From positions 96,683,729 to 96,747,728 of the forward strand of contig NC_085048.1 in NCBI RefSeq assembly GCF_963662255.1: a DNA stretch of 64,000 nucleotides, read 5' to 3'. Below the pieces are notes generated by a model that saw only the letters and a list, made by a program, of their open reading frames with translations, searched no databases and was not told where the DNA came from. A program made the position numbers and the translations under genes. Positions 24,146-35,690 of the stretch are shown here, one piece after another (position 1 is the first letter of the stretch; the number at the start of each line of letters is the position of its first letter). This DNA is from Cinclus cinclus (taxonomy: Eukaryota > Chordata > Aves > Passeriformes > Cinclidae).

Positions 24146-25688
24146 TAATTCTCCTTATCTAAATGCAAATGCAATGAGGCACATTTTCCTTATTTTAGTC
24201 CATCCTTCACAAGTCTCTTATTTTCTGCCAGAGCTCATGGCTGCAGGCTGGGGAAAGGGGCTGTGGGAGGGAACAGTGGTCCTCCTTGCTGCTTCCCACT
24301 TCTCCAAGGTCATCCCACGCACCAGTGGAGCAGCACCATGCTGCTGCTGTCCCGCTGCTCACCTTTGAGAGCTGTTGCCATGGCACCAGGGGACAAATCT
24401 CTTCTTGACTGTGCCCTGCAAATCCCTCCCAGAAGAGCTGGGGTCTGGACCTGCAACCTTGGCTATTTTTAGCCACGTGCTGTATAATGCAGAAGTTGAT
24501 GACCATCCGCACATCTCCATTAGTCAGCTGTTTCCAGGTGCTCGGGGAAAGGAGCACATAGCCAGAGACAGGGAGGAGGCTGAGATCAAACGCTGAGCAA
24601 GGACAGCTGTTTGTGATGCCTTTTGGTGGAGAACTCTGTCTCAGTTTCACTTGAAACCCATCACAATGGAACTTGATGGAAAGGGACCTTTGCTCCCGGC
24701 AAACTGGAAGGACACAGATCCATCACCCTCCTTCCCTGAGCTTCCCGCACTGCCCAAGACACCCAGGCAGCTTGTCAGGATGATGGCTTCTCCCCTACAA
24801 TCCCCCACCCCCTAAGATGCTCCCCAAGCACTCCTGGTGCTTGCAGCCCTGGCAGGAGTGGACCAGGGCAAAAGGTCCTGAAGGCTGATTGATGTCCTCA
24901 GACAGGAACTATGAGAGATATTCCCAACCTCCCCAGTTTTCCTTCCCTACACTTGCCTTAAGTTAGCAGCATCCCTGGGGCAATCCATGTTGATCCAGTC
25001 AGCAATCAGGTGATAGCATAAACCCCTACAGGTGTCCAAAGCTGCAGGGAAGGTACTCAAATGATGCTCCAGATGCCATTAGAATGGTGTCATAAGTAGG
25101 TCTTTAGGAAGAATCAAAATACACTGGAGATTTCCAGGTGAGGAGTGCTGTCTGATGAAGGCCAGGCTGCACTGAAGGGGTCAGACAACTCCTGCCCAGC
25201 AGCCCAGCCCCACCCAACATGTGGTGCCAGCCTATTGAAGCTTATTAAAAGTATTTCAGAATAGTGTGCTCTTTTTTTCACATAACAGAATTGAAACAAG
25301 GTTTACAGACTCACAACTATGCAAGGATACACTTGGATTTTCTTTAGGCTTATTGAGGGCTAAGGGTAGAAGTCCCAACTCCTGGATGCTCCTGTCCAAA
25401 CACAATGGGATACATTGGCAGCCCATTAGGCAACCTGCATCCTAAATTCACCGAAGCTCAAGAATATATTCTTCAGCAGCAGAGCCAGGATCTGGGCTGG
25501 CAAACCCATGAGTCTTGGGGGTGCTCTGATTGAGAGGTGCACAGCAATGCACCAGGAAACCATTAACCAAACTCCAGCTCCAGGCTCAAAGAGGGCTGAG
25601 GTCTCTGGTCTGCGGCTGTTGCACAGATTTTTTTTTCTGCATCACCCTGAAAAAGTGGTCACGCTGACTTTATATCCCCATGTGGCAA

Positions 25689-25722
25689 GAAAAAACTGAG
25701 AGAAAAAGAGAAAAAACTGAGA
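25689..25722 (+). repeat. 13-bp direct repeat in an A-rich tract
   Basis: GAAAAAACTGAGA occurs at 25689-25701 and 25710-25722, with a 21-base period. Confidence 0.75.
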
Positions 25723-27311
25723 CTGGAGCTGCTGAAGCAACCTATTCCCTCCTGTTCTTCTCAGCCAAAATACAGCAAAGTGGCTCGTGGGCAGCCCAGA
25801 GACAGATGTGCTGCTCCTGCTCATCCTGTTCCTGCCGTGCTGAGGGTGGCCACCTTGCACAAAAAGCAAAGCAGCTGCTGAGCACAGTGCTTGCAAAATT
25901 CAGTATTGGTGTTCAGGTCCTTCTGCAGGGTCTGACACTGAGAAAGGTTTTAGAGGAATCCTCACATATGAGGAGTTGCACCATCTCTGGTGTGTAGGGA
26001 TGCAATTCCACAGAAATCCAAGGAGCTGCACTGGTTCACAGCAGCTGCAGAGCTGGTGACTGAGAAGTAGTGCTGCCTCACTCCACGTTTTTCTTATTTT
26101 TTATAATGTCAGGGGGCAAATCAAGGCCATGTGAAGCTCTGCACTAAATCATCCACTATGATTTAGGAAATGTGCACAAATGCAGGCATGTGCAACCACA
26201 TAAGGGACCAGCACCCCCTCTGAATGGAACAAAAAAATCCACACCACCAAACCTGAAATGAGCTGTTACAGATCAACCTGCTGCTAAAAGGAGCAAAGAT
26301 TTGTAAACTGGTGCCCAGACCTTCATGCCACCATATGCTTTGGTTTGGGTTGGTTTTTTTCCAGCCTAATGAGTGCTGTGCTTCCTTCCTGTGCTCAGAC
26401 CAAATTAGAGGTGACAGGGTTAAACTGCTGAGCAGGGTGACAGCCATGCTGGGAGGTGGGAAGAAAGGAGTGGCTCAGTTTGAGCCAGGCAGGAATATCC
26501 TGGTTGGGGTCAGCAGGGACATTTCGCATTAATACCCCATCAGACCTTACCCATAGCACTGGTGGATTTCTGGATGCTGCAGAAGGATCACCTCCAGAGC
26601 AGTGACACCACCAGTGGGTTTCCCATCTGTGGCAGCTTCCCAGCATGCGACACATGCCAGGGTCACAATGCATCCTTTCTCCAGCCCTGATGATCCACAG
26701 CTGAATTAGTGACATGGGGAGGAGCAGCACCATGGCTGGAGGGCCCCAGTGTCTCCCTATGTGAAGTATCTCAGCCTGGCATTCAATATGAGCATCCTCA
26801 GCCATCTTTCCTGTTTTCCTGCTCAGAAAGGGAGCTGGAGAAGGGAAGCCTGATAGCAAAGAATGAGCCAGATTCAGGAAGCTGAACAAAGTTGGACAGC
26901 AGCCTTCACCCTCACATACTGGGATTGTTTGTTTATCTTCTTGCTTCCTGTACAAAACAACTCATCCCAGCTGGGTCATAAGGAAGAGAACAATAGCCAT
27001 ATATTTTTAAGATCTATCTGTGAATAAGTGATGGCCAGTTTTTCCTTTTTGGCACCCAGACCATTTTGTTTCAGCAAAGCACTCTGCAAAGGCAATGCAA
27101 ACCATGAGTGGGCAGGGAAGGGGCTGTCATGGCAGCCAGGGATACCCCCCAGCCCTAGCATCTGACAGCCCCAGCCCTTCCTGGTGGCATCTCACTTGTG
27201 TCACCCCCAAAAAGTGAGGCAGCACAGGAACCTCAGAGTGAGTTACAGCCATAGATGTTACCCATAATCTGCCAGGCTTTGGACATGGGGGCATCTAAGA
27301 CTTGCCTATGG

Positions 27312-27327
27312 AAAAAAAAAAAAAAAA
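27312..27327. repeat. Poly-A run (16)
   Basis: A plain A homopolymer followed by GGTG and a T run. No retroelement body was recognised upstream. Confidence 0.9.
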
Positions 27328-29289
27328 GGTGTTTTTTTCATTTTATCTCCCTTACTGCAGCATCCTTGACCACACAACAGAGATGCTCCCACATCAGAGT
27401 GCCACAGCCCATGAGAGACAAGTGATTGGTGCCAAAAAAGCACCTGCTCATTAAGACACCCAAGTTAACAATGCAAATCCACACCTTAAATATAGCACGT
27501 GACAGAAAGTCCCAGTCCAAATTCAGCAACATGGCACCTTGGGGGACTGTCAGAAGCAGGAGCAGCCCAGCCATAAAGGTGTGGGAGAAGAAACACAGCA
27601 GCTTTTGGCCCCATGGCTCCCCTGGAGCCCAGGCCTTGCATGCACCACCAGCTAACCTCAGTGCTTCCACAAAATCTCTGGCAAGGCACAAAGAAAGCAA
27701 AGATGCCACAAAAGCCAAATCTCCTGCTTCTCCATCACCTCAACCATGGCAGCATCAGGGAAAAAATTAGGGGTGGGTTTCAAAAGCCCTTGGAGAGTCA
27801 GAAGCACAAGTTCTGTTGCCTGTGAAATGTTAAAGAGTGGATGGGACTAATTTCTCCTTAAGAAAGATAGGGAAAAGACTGCTAGGTCAGAGATTCTTCT
27901 CTGCCTTATCTGTTCCACTAAGCCTCTTCTGAAGCAGTATCTCCCAGTAAAGTGCAGAGATAACCCACAAAGCTCCTGTTTGGCAGCAGTTTCTTTTCTC
28001 ATGTTCCTGGATGAGGTAGAGTAGGTGCAGAGGAGTGAAGAGATTTGTTTTTATTTGCATGGAGTATCACAGGAAATTCTGCCTGGTCCTTAATCACAGC
28101 TCTATCAGCAATCATGCAGGCTCCTCATACAGCTTTCTCCTTAGCTCTAGGGACTCTCCATCCTGTGGTTTTCCCAAGTCTGTCTCTCACTCTCTGTTAT
28201 TTCCTGACAAGGTCTTTAATAAAGGTGTTTTATCTTTTCCATGCTTCGGGGCAGGTCTCGGGTGCTCATTTTGCCCCAGCCCTCTCCTACTTTTCATAGC
28301 ACTGATTCATAGGAAACACAGGCACATCCTGGATTTCACATGAATCATTCCCTTTTCAGCTCATGTTCCCAACGATAATATTTTCGTGGAGTAGTTTTAT
28401 TCTGTTAGCTCACAAAAAGCTCCATTACTCAAGCCTTTCCCAGATTATCCAGTGGGTTTCTCTAAGGAAGTTTTTTCCACAGTGCTGCCTTATAATAAAT
28501 CTCTTTCCTCTCTAAAATGCAGGGGTGGAAGGATGCAGAGGAAATGAGTCTACCAGCAAATGGATGGACTTGTGCAGCTGTTTCACAACAATTTACACTC
28601 AGTAATTAGTATTTCTGAGGACATGCATGGATAAGAGAGAAAGTAAAGCCTATAAAAATGTGTTTCTTTATGCCTATACCTATATGAGGGCAGTGCAGTA
28701 AAGAGCTCTCAGCTTCACGGTCCTGTGTACGTATATACACACAGGTGGTATCTACCACAGCCCTGCCCAGCCTCCCTGCTGCTCCAGGCTCACCTGTTCC
28801 AGTGTGTGCACAGACAGAATTACACAGATTATCATCCCTCCCAGGTTTCTTTCATAGCCCCCAAGTCAGGCATGGGGAAAACCAAGGAGAATCACATCAG
28901 CTCCTACCTCCTAAAGTGGGGGCATCCCACTGCAGCTGTGCAAGGAGCTGGGGGAAAGGGCAGTGACCCTCAACAACTCGAAAGAAACCCCACCCTCCAA
29001 ACAAACAAACAAAAGAATATGCAAAACCAAAACCAACATCCCCCCCTCCTCTTCCCCATGCTCAGAAATGTTTACTACTCTTAAATTTTCCATTCTGGAC
29101 TTTGGCCAGGAAGTAAATATCTTGTTTTGGAAAAACTGAGCACATTTCTGCACATGTAGGGGAAGTATTACACTTTCCCCATTTCCAAAGTGCAAATTGT
29201 GAAAGAGCTGCTCTTACACATCTTTAAACCAATTATGAGTTTAACAGAAAATAAATCAAGAAATAGCAAAAAGTAAGAGATACTGCTAT

Positions 29290-29553
29290 GTGCACACTTC
29301 TGTACCTGGTAAAGTTATGGAGAAGATTATCCTGGGGGGTATTGAAAAACCCCTGAAGGAAAACACTGTCGTCAATTACAGCCAAGACAGCTTCAGGAAG
29401 GATGCCCTTGCCCCTGTGCTCTTCAACATCTTCATAAATGACTTGGATGAAGGACTGGAAGGGATACTCAGTGAGTTCACAGATCATACAGAACTGGGAG
29501 GAGCTGTTGACTCCCTTGAAGGCAGGAGAGACCTCAGCAAATCAGAGGGGTGA
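29290..29553 (+). pseudogene. CR1 ORF2 reverse-transcriptase fragment (dead)
   Basis: An open segment of 87 codons shows features of the CR1 reverse transcriptase: SVPGKVMEKIIL at the start, then APVLFNIFINDLDEG, then FTDHTELGGAVDSLEG. In CR1-type enzymes the palm active site is an F/YADD box. Here it reads FTDH, so one of the two metal-binding aspartates is lost. The stretch SQDSFRK runs directly into APVLFNIF near 29400, although these blocks are far apart in intact ORF2, which implies an in-frame internal deletion of most of the palm. The segment ends at a stop ending at 29553. Confidence 0.88.
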
Positions 29554-29578
29554 TCAATCATCAACCGTATGAAGTTCA

Positions 29579-29815
29579 ATGTGGGAAAAGTGCTGGCTTC
29601 TACACCTGGGAGGGGGCAAACCTGGATGTACAGACAGACTGGGGAATGAGAGGCTGGAGAACAGTGTCATGGAAAGGGACCTGGGGGTCCTGGTCAATGG
29701 CAAGTTGAAGAGTCAGCAGTGCCCTGGCAGCCAGGAGGACCAAGTATGTCCTGAGGGGCATCAGGCACAGCATCACCAGCTAGGCAAGGGAGGGGATTAT
29801 CCTGCTCTGCTCTGA
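29579..29815 (+). pseudogene. CR1 ORF2 C-terminal fragment, shifted frame
   Basis: This continues the ORF2 remnant in a different frame from the preceding fragment, showing a frameshift between about 29550 and 29580. Recognisable CR1 C-terminal words are LLHLGG, RLGNERLE and ERDLGVLVNGKLKS. It ends at a stop soon after the GDYPALL-type segment. There is no function. It is part of the same insertion. Confidence 0.8.
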
Positions 29816-30330
29816 GCTGGGGCAGCCTCACCTTGAATGCTGGGGGCAGTTTTGGGTGCCACAATATAAAAAAGACATTAACCTTTTTTATAGAGTGTCT
29901 AAAGGAGGGCGATGAGGATGATGAAGGGTCTGAGGGGAAGCCATATTGAGGAGTGTCTGAGGTCACCTGGTGTGCTCCTCAAGAAGAGGCTGAAGGAACA
30001 CCTCATTGCAGTCACAGTTTCCTTTTGAGGGGCAGAGGAGAGGCAGGCACTGATCTCTTCTCTGTGATGACCAGGGACAGGACCTGAAGCTGTGTTGGGG
30101 GAGGTTTAGGTTGGATATCAGGAAAAGGTTTTTCACCCAGAGGGTGGCTGGGCACTGGAACAGGCTCCCCAGGGCAATGGTCATAGCACCAAGCCTGACA
30201 GAGTTCAAGAAGGGTTTGGACAATGCTCTCAGGCACATGCTGTGACTCCTGGGGTGTTCTGTGCAAGGCCACAAGCTGGACTCCACCATCCTTGTGTGAC
30301 CCTTCCAACTTGACTTATTCTGTGATGTCA

Positions 30331-33225
30331 GGGGTGAGTCCTTTGTGCCTGTTTAGGTACAACAACTTTTCATGGCCTTTAAAGAGAAGCTCTGGAGGGC
30401 AGTGGGCACTGCTCCCATGGCTTGGAGGCCACCACTCCCTGCTGCTGCCTGTAGGGGACAGATGCCTATTCATCCAGACACACCGTAGACCTATCCTTAG
30501 CTCATAAGGGCAGAGAAGCAAATCCAAGCTGCCAGCACAATCCCATAGCAAAAGCGCTAAATGAGATCCTAGTGTGTTAGTGGTGCGGGTACAGAGAGAA
30601 AGCAGGGATTGCTTTTACCCAGCCCATACTGATGGCACTGGGTGGTGAGGTCTGAGATTTGGAAAGGGCACTGAAATTGTGGGAATAGCCCAGAGAAAGG
30701 AAGGTAGAACTCCAAAGAGCACAGGTGATCCTGGGAGGTGGTTTAATTACAGCTCATCTGCTTTCATGGAGTCACCAACAGGATTCTAATCCAGCAACAG
30801 AAATGTGGTAGACTTAACACAAGAAAACCAGTCACTGTGGCTAAGGGGCAGAACATGGCACTGATGTTCCTCGCTGGCTTTAGTGTCTGGAAGGAGCATT
30901 TGATTTATCTAGGTAGTAGACACCTGCAGCTTTGGTGTTTAAGTTCCCTGGATCATAGGCAGCCCTGTTGTGTGGCCAGGGTGTGCTCGGGACACCAGAC
31001 GCAGAAAAAGGTCTCCTGCAGAGCCAAGGCTGCTCCTCTCTCCAGCAGCACTGAAGGGGAAGGTGCTCAGAGGCTGCCAGACCAGAACATGTAAAATACA
31101 GCAGAGCCTTTGGGGAGCACAAAGGACAAAAGGAAAAAGAAAGAAACCACCAAACCTCCCTCACACAGAAATTGACACTGCTGAATACCAGATTTTCAGC
31201 ATTTCTGTGTTTTTCACTATGTACTGTCTTGTCATTTGTAGCAGTCAATGTCTCTAAGACAGACATTTCTGTCATGTGCAGGTGGCAGAGCCTGTGCCTA
31301 CTTGCCAGAGGGTCTTCTGCTGGGCACCACTCCTCCTGTGTGAACCCTCTCCAGCCCCAGGTTAAACTAAACACATTTCCTGAACCCTGGCAGAAATGGG
31401 GGGCTCTAAGCACATGCCTCCCCCTCCCCACAACAGCATCCTCCAGACCCATGCCTCCTCCAGTCAATCACTCCTTTTCTTAGCTGGGCAGTCCCCTTGC
31501 AGATTCCTGGGATGAGTAAGGATTTTGGCAGAAGAGGAAGCAAAGCCCACGGTGTCCTCCCTGCTTCCCCTCTGCAGGATACCCCTGTGCTCGCCCCCAC
31601 AGCCAGACCTCCCAACCCACTGGCACTGAGGAGAGCCTGAGTAAAAGGCATTCCATAAAACATCCTCACCTGCTGAGCCAGCCCAGCTCCTTCCATGGGA
31701 GCTCTTGCCTTAGGAGACCTTCCTCCATGTTTTCAGTTTAGACTTGCCAGTGCCTCTTTCATACCTTCTTTTTTTTTTTTTTCCTCTTTTCCTCACCCTT
31801 TCCAAATATTTGATTTTATGAGCTTCTTGTTGAGATCATAAAATACTGGGTTGGAGGACTATAAATTCATAAGGAGGTACTCTGTGAAGGGAGCTTTTTT
31901 TTCCTTACTATCAAAATGATAACAATAACAATTTTTTTAAAAATCCCCATTCCTCCCTCTCTTGCAAGCACCCTCCTGTTCTGCAGCACAATATCTAAGT
32001 AAGGATCTAGGCCCTTACACATAATCTTGCCTCTTAGATTTAACCAGAGCAGGGTTTTGCAGCCTGGGAACCACAGATAGAGGTAAGCAGCAGCCAGCCC
32101 TGATGTCAGAATCTTGGGTCCAAGGAAAGCAATTTCTTTGGAGTTTTGCAGAGATAACAGTTACCTGTTCATGCCAGGTCCAGCTTCTTCCACAGTCATG
32201 GTAGGAAGCGTAGGGCAGTCAGAGCTGAGGATGCCTTTCTTCACCTTTTCATCAGGAAACTTAAAACACTTCATGGAGAGATCACCACCAGGCTGCTAGA
32301 AGATGTTGAAAAGCCCAGCTCTTTTCCATCCTCACACATGGTGATAATATCATGCTATCAGGGACACATCTGTGATTTAACCCAGTACTACAACTACCCC
32401 ACATCCATTGCAGGACAGCCTGGGGTGCTCTGCACCTTTCAGGAGCACCACTGGTTTTGCAGGTGGGGAAACTGGGGCTGAGAGAGCCACTCTGCTCCCC
32501 TTACTGCCCTGCTCCAGGCTCAGTCTGCCACTCATTCCCTGGTGGGTTGGTGCCAATTGAATCATGTCCTGCCCGTGGCAAAGGAAGAGCTGAGGGGGCA
32601 CAACTGACTATCTAAATGAGGAACACTCTGCTGGGATTTAGGGCACTGTTAGCTAAATCTTGCAGCCTTTATTCAATCAAGCCTTCAGCTGAGAGGCATT
32701 CCCACTGTGCAGCCTTAACTGGTTTCTTTAAGATCAGCTTGGCCAGCTAAGTCAGTGGGGGAGCATAGGGGGCTTTTCCTATCTCTGTAAAGGGAGAGCA
32801 TCCCCTCCATTCCTGAGGCTCTGCCAACCTTGGCTTGGCTCCAGGTTAATTCCAAACTCCACAGACAGCATGGGAGTTGTGGCTGCTTCCATAAGATGCC
32901 TGGTGGCTGCTCTAGGCTTTGGCTCACACCGGAGAGCAGGGCACGGGGTGCCTGACTGCAAGCTCCCTACCCTTGGACATCTTCCTGGCCTCTCCCTGTC
33001 CACAGGTTAAAGAAAGAATTTACAAGAAGCAGGACTGAGGGCAAGATTTCTGCAAGGCAGATCCCCTGGTCCCCCATTATCGCTGCTTCTTTTGAGAGCA
33101 ACAATTGTGCACAGGCAGGAGGAGGAGGCCACATGAAGGATGCCTGAAATTCTTTCCAAACCACAGCCATTTCTGACCCATCAGAAATTTCCCCACTTAC
33201 TCTGGCCTGTGAACTCTGGAAAATG
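30331..33225. other. Non-coding stretch, no gene recognised
   Basis: Contains the longest open frame of the window (30880-31467 minus, 195 codons). It overlaps open frames on the plus strand at 30837-31483 and resembles no known protein, so I do not call it a gene. A pyrimidine run at 31766-31799 and AT-rich DNA near 31910-31945 are the only low-complexity features. Confidence 0.5.
31766..31799. repeat. Pyrimidine/T-rich run
   Basis: A long uninterrupted T run followed by CCTCTTTTCCTC. Low-complexity DNA. Confidence 0.85.
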
Positions 33226-33227
33226 CA

Positions 33228-33430
33228 ATTAAAAAGAAAAAGCAGAGGCCTGAAACCTCTGATTCAAGCAGGCTCTCTGACATTCATTAATGAGGCCAGC
33301 CTTACACAATGCTGATTCAATAGGAGCAACTGTCTGCTTCCAGCCCCAGTTAATCAAAAGTTCATCATTTCTCCCTTCCAACAGAAACCTGCCTGAAATT
33401 TGTCCTGCCTTCACAGAAGTCAAGGGAGCA
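33228..33430. promoter_or_regulatory. Candidate conserved non-coding element (TAAT/ATTA words)
   Basis: About 200 bases with several homeodomain-type cores (GCAATTAAAAAG near 33226, CATTCATTAATGAGG near 33281, AGTTAATCAAAAG near 33348). The last of these also resembles a TCF/LEF site. CpG is absent. The composition resembles developmental enhancers, but sequence from one species cannot show conservation. Confidence 0.2.
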
Positions 33431-33499
33431 CCTCCTTTAATGGCTTAATGTGACTGAAATTGGCATTTTCTTGGTTGACAATGGAGATGAGCAACCCTT

Positions 33500-33522
33500 T
33501 ATATATATGTATTTATACATAT
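33500..33522. repeat. Short (AT)n-rich run
   Basis: TATATATATGTATTTATACATAT, an imperfect AT microsatellite with partial dyad symmetry. Confidence 0.75.
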
Positions 33523-34580
33523 CCACTATAACTTCCCCCATGTAGCATCGTCCTTCTGTATCTGGATGCACCACCCAAAGCCTGGAGAGGTTACAACAGC
33601 CAGCTGTGGCTCTCACCCCAGCAGGAGCCAGCTTTTCAGTGAGGGCACAGGACAAACTGCAGTGTCACCAAAGCCAAGCCAGTGACTTCTGGGCACTTTG
33701 TCTGCCTGCCCTCTGCCCACTTGCCAGCAAACAGATCCTGAGACCACCTCACTGATTTCTTATTTGATATTTGGATCACACATCTGCAGACACATGGCCA
33801 CCACTGAAATGGTTAATTTTAACTGTGGAGCTCATTTCCAGCAGTAGCAGTGGTAGAAAGCAGTGGCAAAAGCAGATGGAGAGGGATTAATGGCTCCAGT
33901 ATGTTTAGAGGTAGACCCAGGCTGATGATGGGTATGGGCAAGAGGAGGTAGAGGAAGATAAATAGCTTTGGCATGTTTGGAGGTAATCCCAAAATAATAG
34001 TTAAAATTTTATAAAATTAAACTAAGCCCTTGTGCTCAGAGGGGCTACACTCTTGGGAATAGGTGTGTTTTATTGAGAACAGTCCACCCATTCTAGGGGG
34101 ACTTAACCAGCTTCTTTCCCCAGTAAATCTGCCCCCTACCTGCTTGCTCCCTGTGACATCCCAGGCCTCTCTGTGGCAGGAGAAGCTCCCACTGCTGCCA
34201 CAGCTAAGGCTGTAAAAAGCTCACCACTTGATCCCTGAGGTAACATTATCCCCCTGTGTTTAATACCATTAATCAAAACTACCTGCGTGGGGCCACCTAT
34301 GTAACCAGAGAACTTCCCGCTGCCAGGGTGTCTCCTTCCAGCTGGATCCACTTCCAGGGCAAGAGGGGGACAGGCTCAGGAATGATCCAGGGCACTGGGT
34401 TGCTCCAGCTGCTGGCAATGTGAGAGGAGTCCCACCTGCTCCAGGTCTACAAAGATCATCCATGGTGCAGGAGGTTGTACACCTCTCCCTAAATTCATGA
34501 AATTACCTCCCGACCTGCCCAGCACTGTGAGGATGGACTTTTCCAGAGCAGTCAGTCAGACTTGATTTTGGTGGACAGAG

Positions 34581-34626
34581 TGCACACGGAAGAGCCAGGT
34601 GATTGCACATGGAAGAGCCAGGTGAT
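34581..34626 (+). repeat. 23-bp tandem duplication (two copies)
   Basis: The unit starting TGCACACGGAAGAGCCAGG (34581-34603) is repeated immediately at 34604-34626 with a single C-to-T difference. A recent local tandem duplication. Confidence 0.92.
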
Positions 34627-34996
34627 TGCTCCCCACGTGTCAGCGCTCAGGAGAACTCCTGGCCGTGCCACCGAGCTCCTCTGCAGAGGGAGCTGCCTCT
34701 CACCACAGGCTTGGCAGCCTGAGCAGCCTGAAATGGATCCCTTCAGACGAGAGGCATTTTACTGCTTTCAGTTGGGAATAATAGAGATGAGAAAGCAGAA
34801 TATGGCTGGGATGAGGGACTTGGTTCCCACAACACAAACGCCGAAGCCTGACAATTATAATCAATGGCAATGTTACTTCCTTCAAGATTTGGTCCAGTGT
34901 AAAGTTAAAGTCTTGTGGCAAGTATTTATTTTTAACTCTCCCACCATACCAAAATTATAGAGCTTTTAAAAACCACCCACCCCTCCCACCCCCTAC

Positions 34997-35009
34997 AAAA
35001 AAAAAAAAA
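34997..35009. repeat. Poly-A run (13)
   Basis: An A homopolymer preceded by a C-rich segment (CCCACCCCTCCCACCCCC). No retroelement was recognised. Confidence 0.85.
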
Positions 35010-35670
35010 GAGTTGAACATTTCCATAATTCTCTTTATTTCAAAGCACAGAATTAAAACTGTTATGGGTTTGAAAAATGGAAACTCACTCAACTTGGAGT
35101 CCACTGGCTGGTTTCTGTCCCAAGTTCTCTGAAAAGTTTTTAGAAGGGGATGTAGCAACAATCTCTGTTTAGCAGATGGGGAAACAAATAATATTTTGGA
35201 TAAGCATCTAAAAGCAAGTCAAGCAAAGTTGGTAGCAACACTGGAAGAGCCATCCATATCTCCTGACTTCTCCACAGGTTTGGTACCCAGTGACTAAACA
35301 AGCAAAATAGATCTCAAGCGAATCAAGAAATTTTATGTGAGAATGCAATAAACACAGGTGATATGCCAATTAAAAGATACTGAGTTGTACCCACCCCCAT
35401 GTGCAGTTAAAGCAATTAATTCCTTCCATGGAGAGGAAAAAATGGTTTTGGAGTCTTTTGCTTTACAGACAGATTCTTCCCCCTGAGAAGAGGGGATGAA
35501 GGCCTGGTAGGATGGTCTGGGGAGCAGGAGATGCCAACAGTGCTACCCAGGATTGCGTGGAGGAGGCTGAATGGGCCAAAACACTGTGTCGGGGTAGGGC
35601 TGAAGTTGGGGGAACTTTTATTCTTAATTTGCCTGGGTTTATAAGGAAAATAGTTGTGTTCAGATTCTAG

Positions 35671-35690
35671 TTGCAGCTTTTTAGCTGCAA
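35671..35690. repeat. Perfect 8-bp stem, 4-base-loop hairpin
   Basis: TTGCAGCT, then TTTT, then AGCTGCAA gives a perfect inverted repeat. It is followed immediately by TAAATTATTTTGG, so an AATAAA word overlaps the 3' edge. Confidence 0.85.

Larger units (their letters stand above)
19561..29285. other. Long non-coding stretch, no gene recognised
   Basis: Nearly 10 kb without a recognisable gene or transposon. Open frames of 100-186 codons (21337-21816 plus, 24207-24650 minus, 26395-26955 minus, 27338-27718 minus) are mostly overlapped by open frames on the other strand and resemble no protein family, so I judge them chance. AT-rich low complexity is present at 21209-21285. Smaller repeats within it are listed separately. 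Confidence 0.5.
29288..30330 (+). mobile_element. Decayed CR1 LINE with reverse-transcriptase remnant, plus strand
   Basis: This is the longest CR1 copy in the window. Its 5' part encodes pieces of CR1 ORF2, including the end of the reverse-transcriptase domain (listed separately). The rest is the ORF2 C-terminus and a 3' UTR with GGTTGGATATCAGGAAAAGG near 30110, GAGGGTGGCTGGGCACTGGAACAGG near 30139, GAGTTCAAGAAGGGTTTGGAC near 30201, and a terminus TTATTCTGTGATGTC at about 30315-30330. It is inactive: 5' truncated, internally deleted, frameshifted and mutated at the catalytic motif. Its 3' UTR type matches the minus-strand copy at 19364. Confidence 0.95.

Noticed and set aside
26395..26955. 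186-codon open frame on the minus strand
   Set aside because: Composition is unstructured, no family resemblance, and the plus strand is also open over part of it.
30880..31467. Longest open frame (195 codons, minus strand)
   Set aside because: No recognisable domain, overlapping open frames on the opposite strand, no splice context, and a length expected by chance in 64 kb of moderate-GC DNA.
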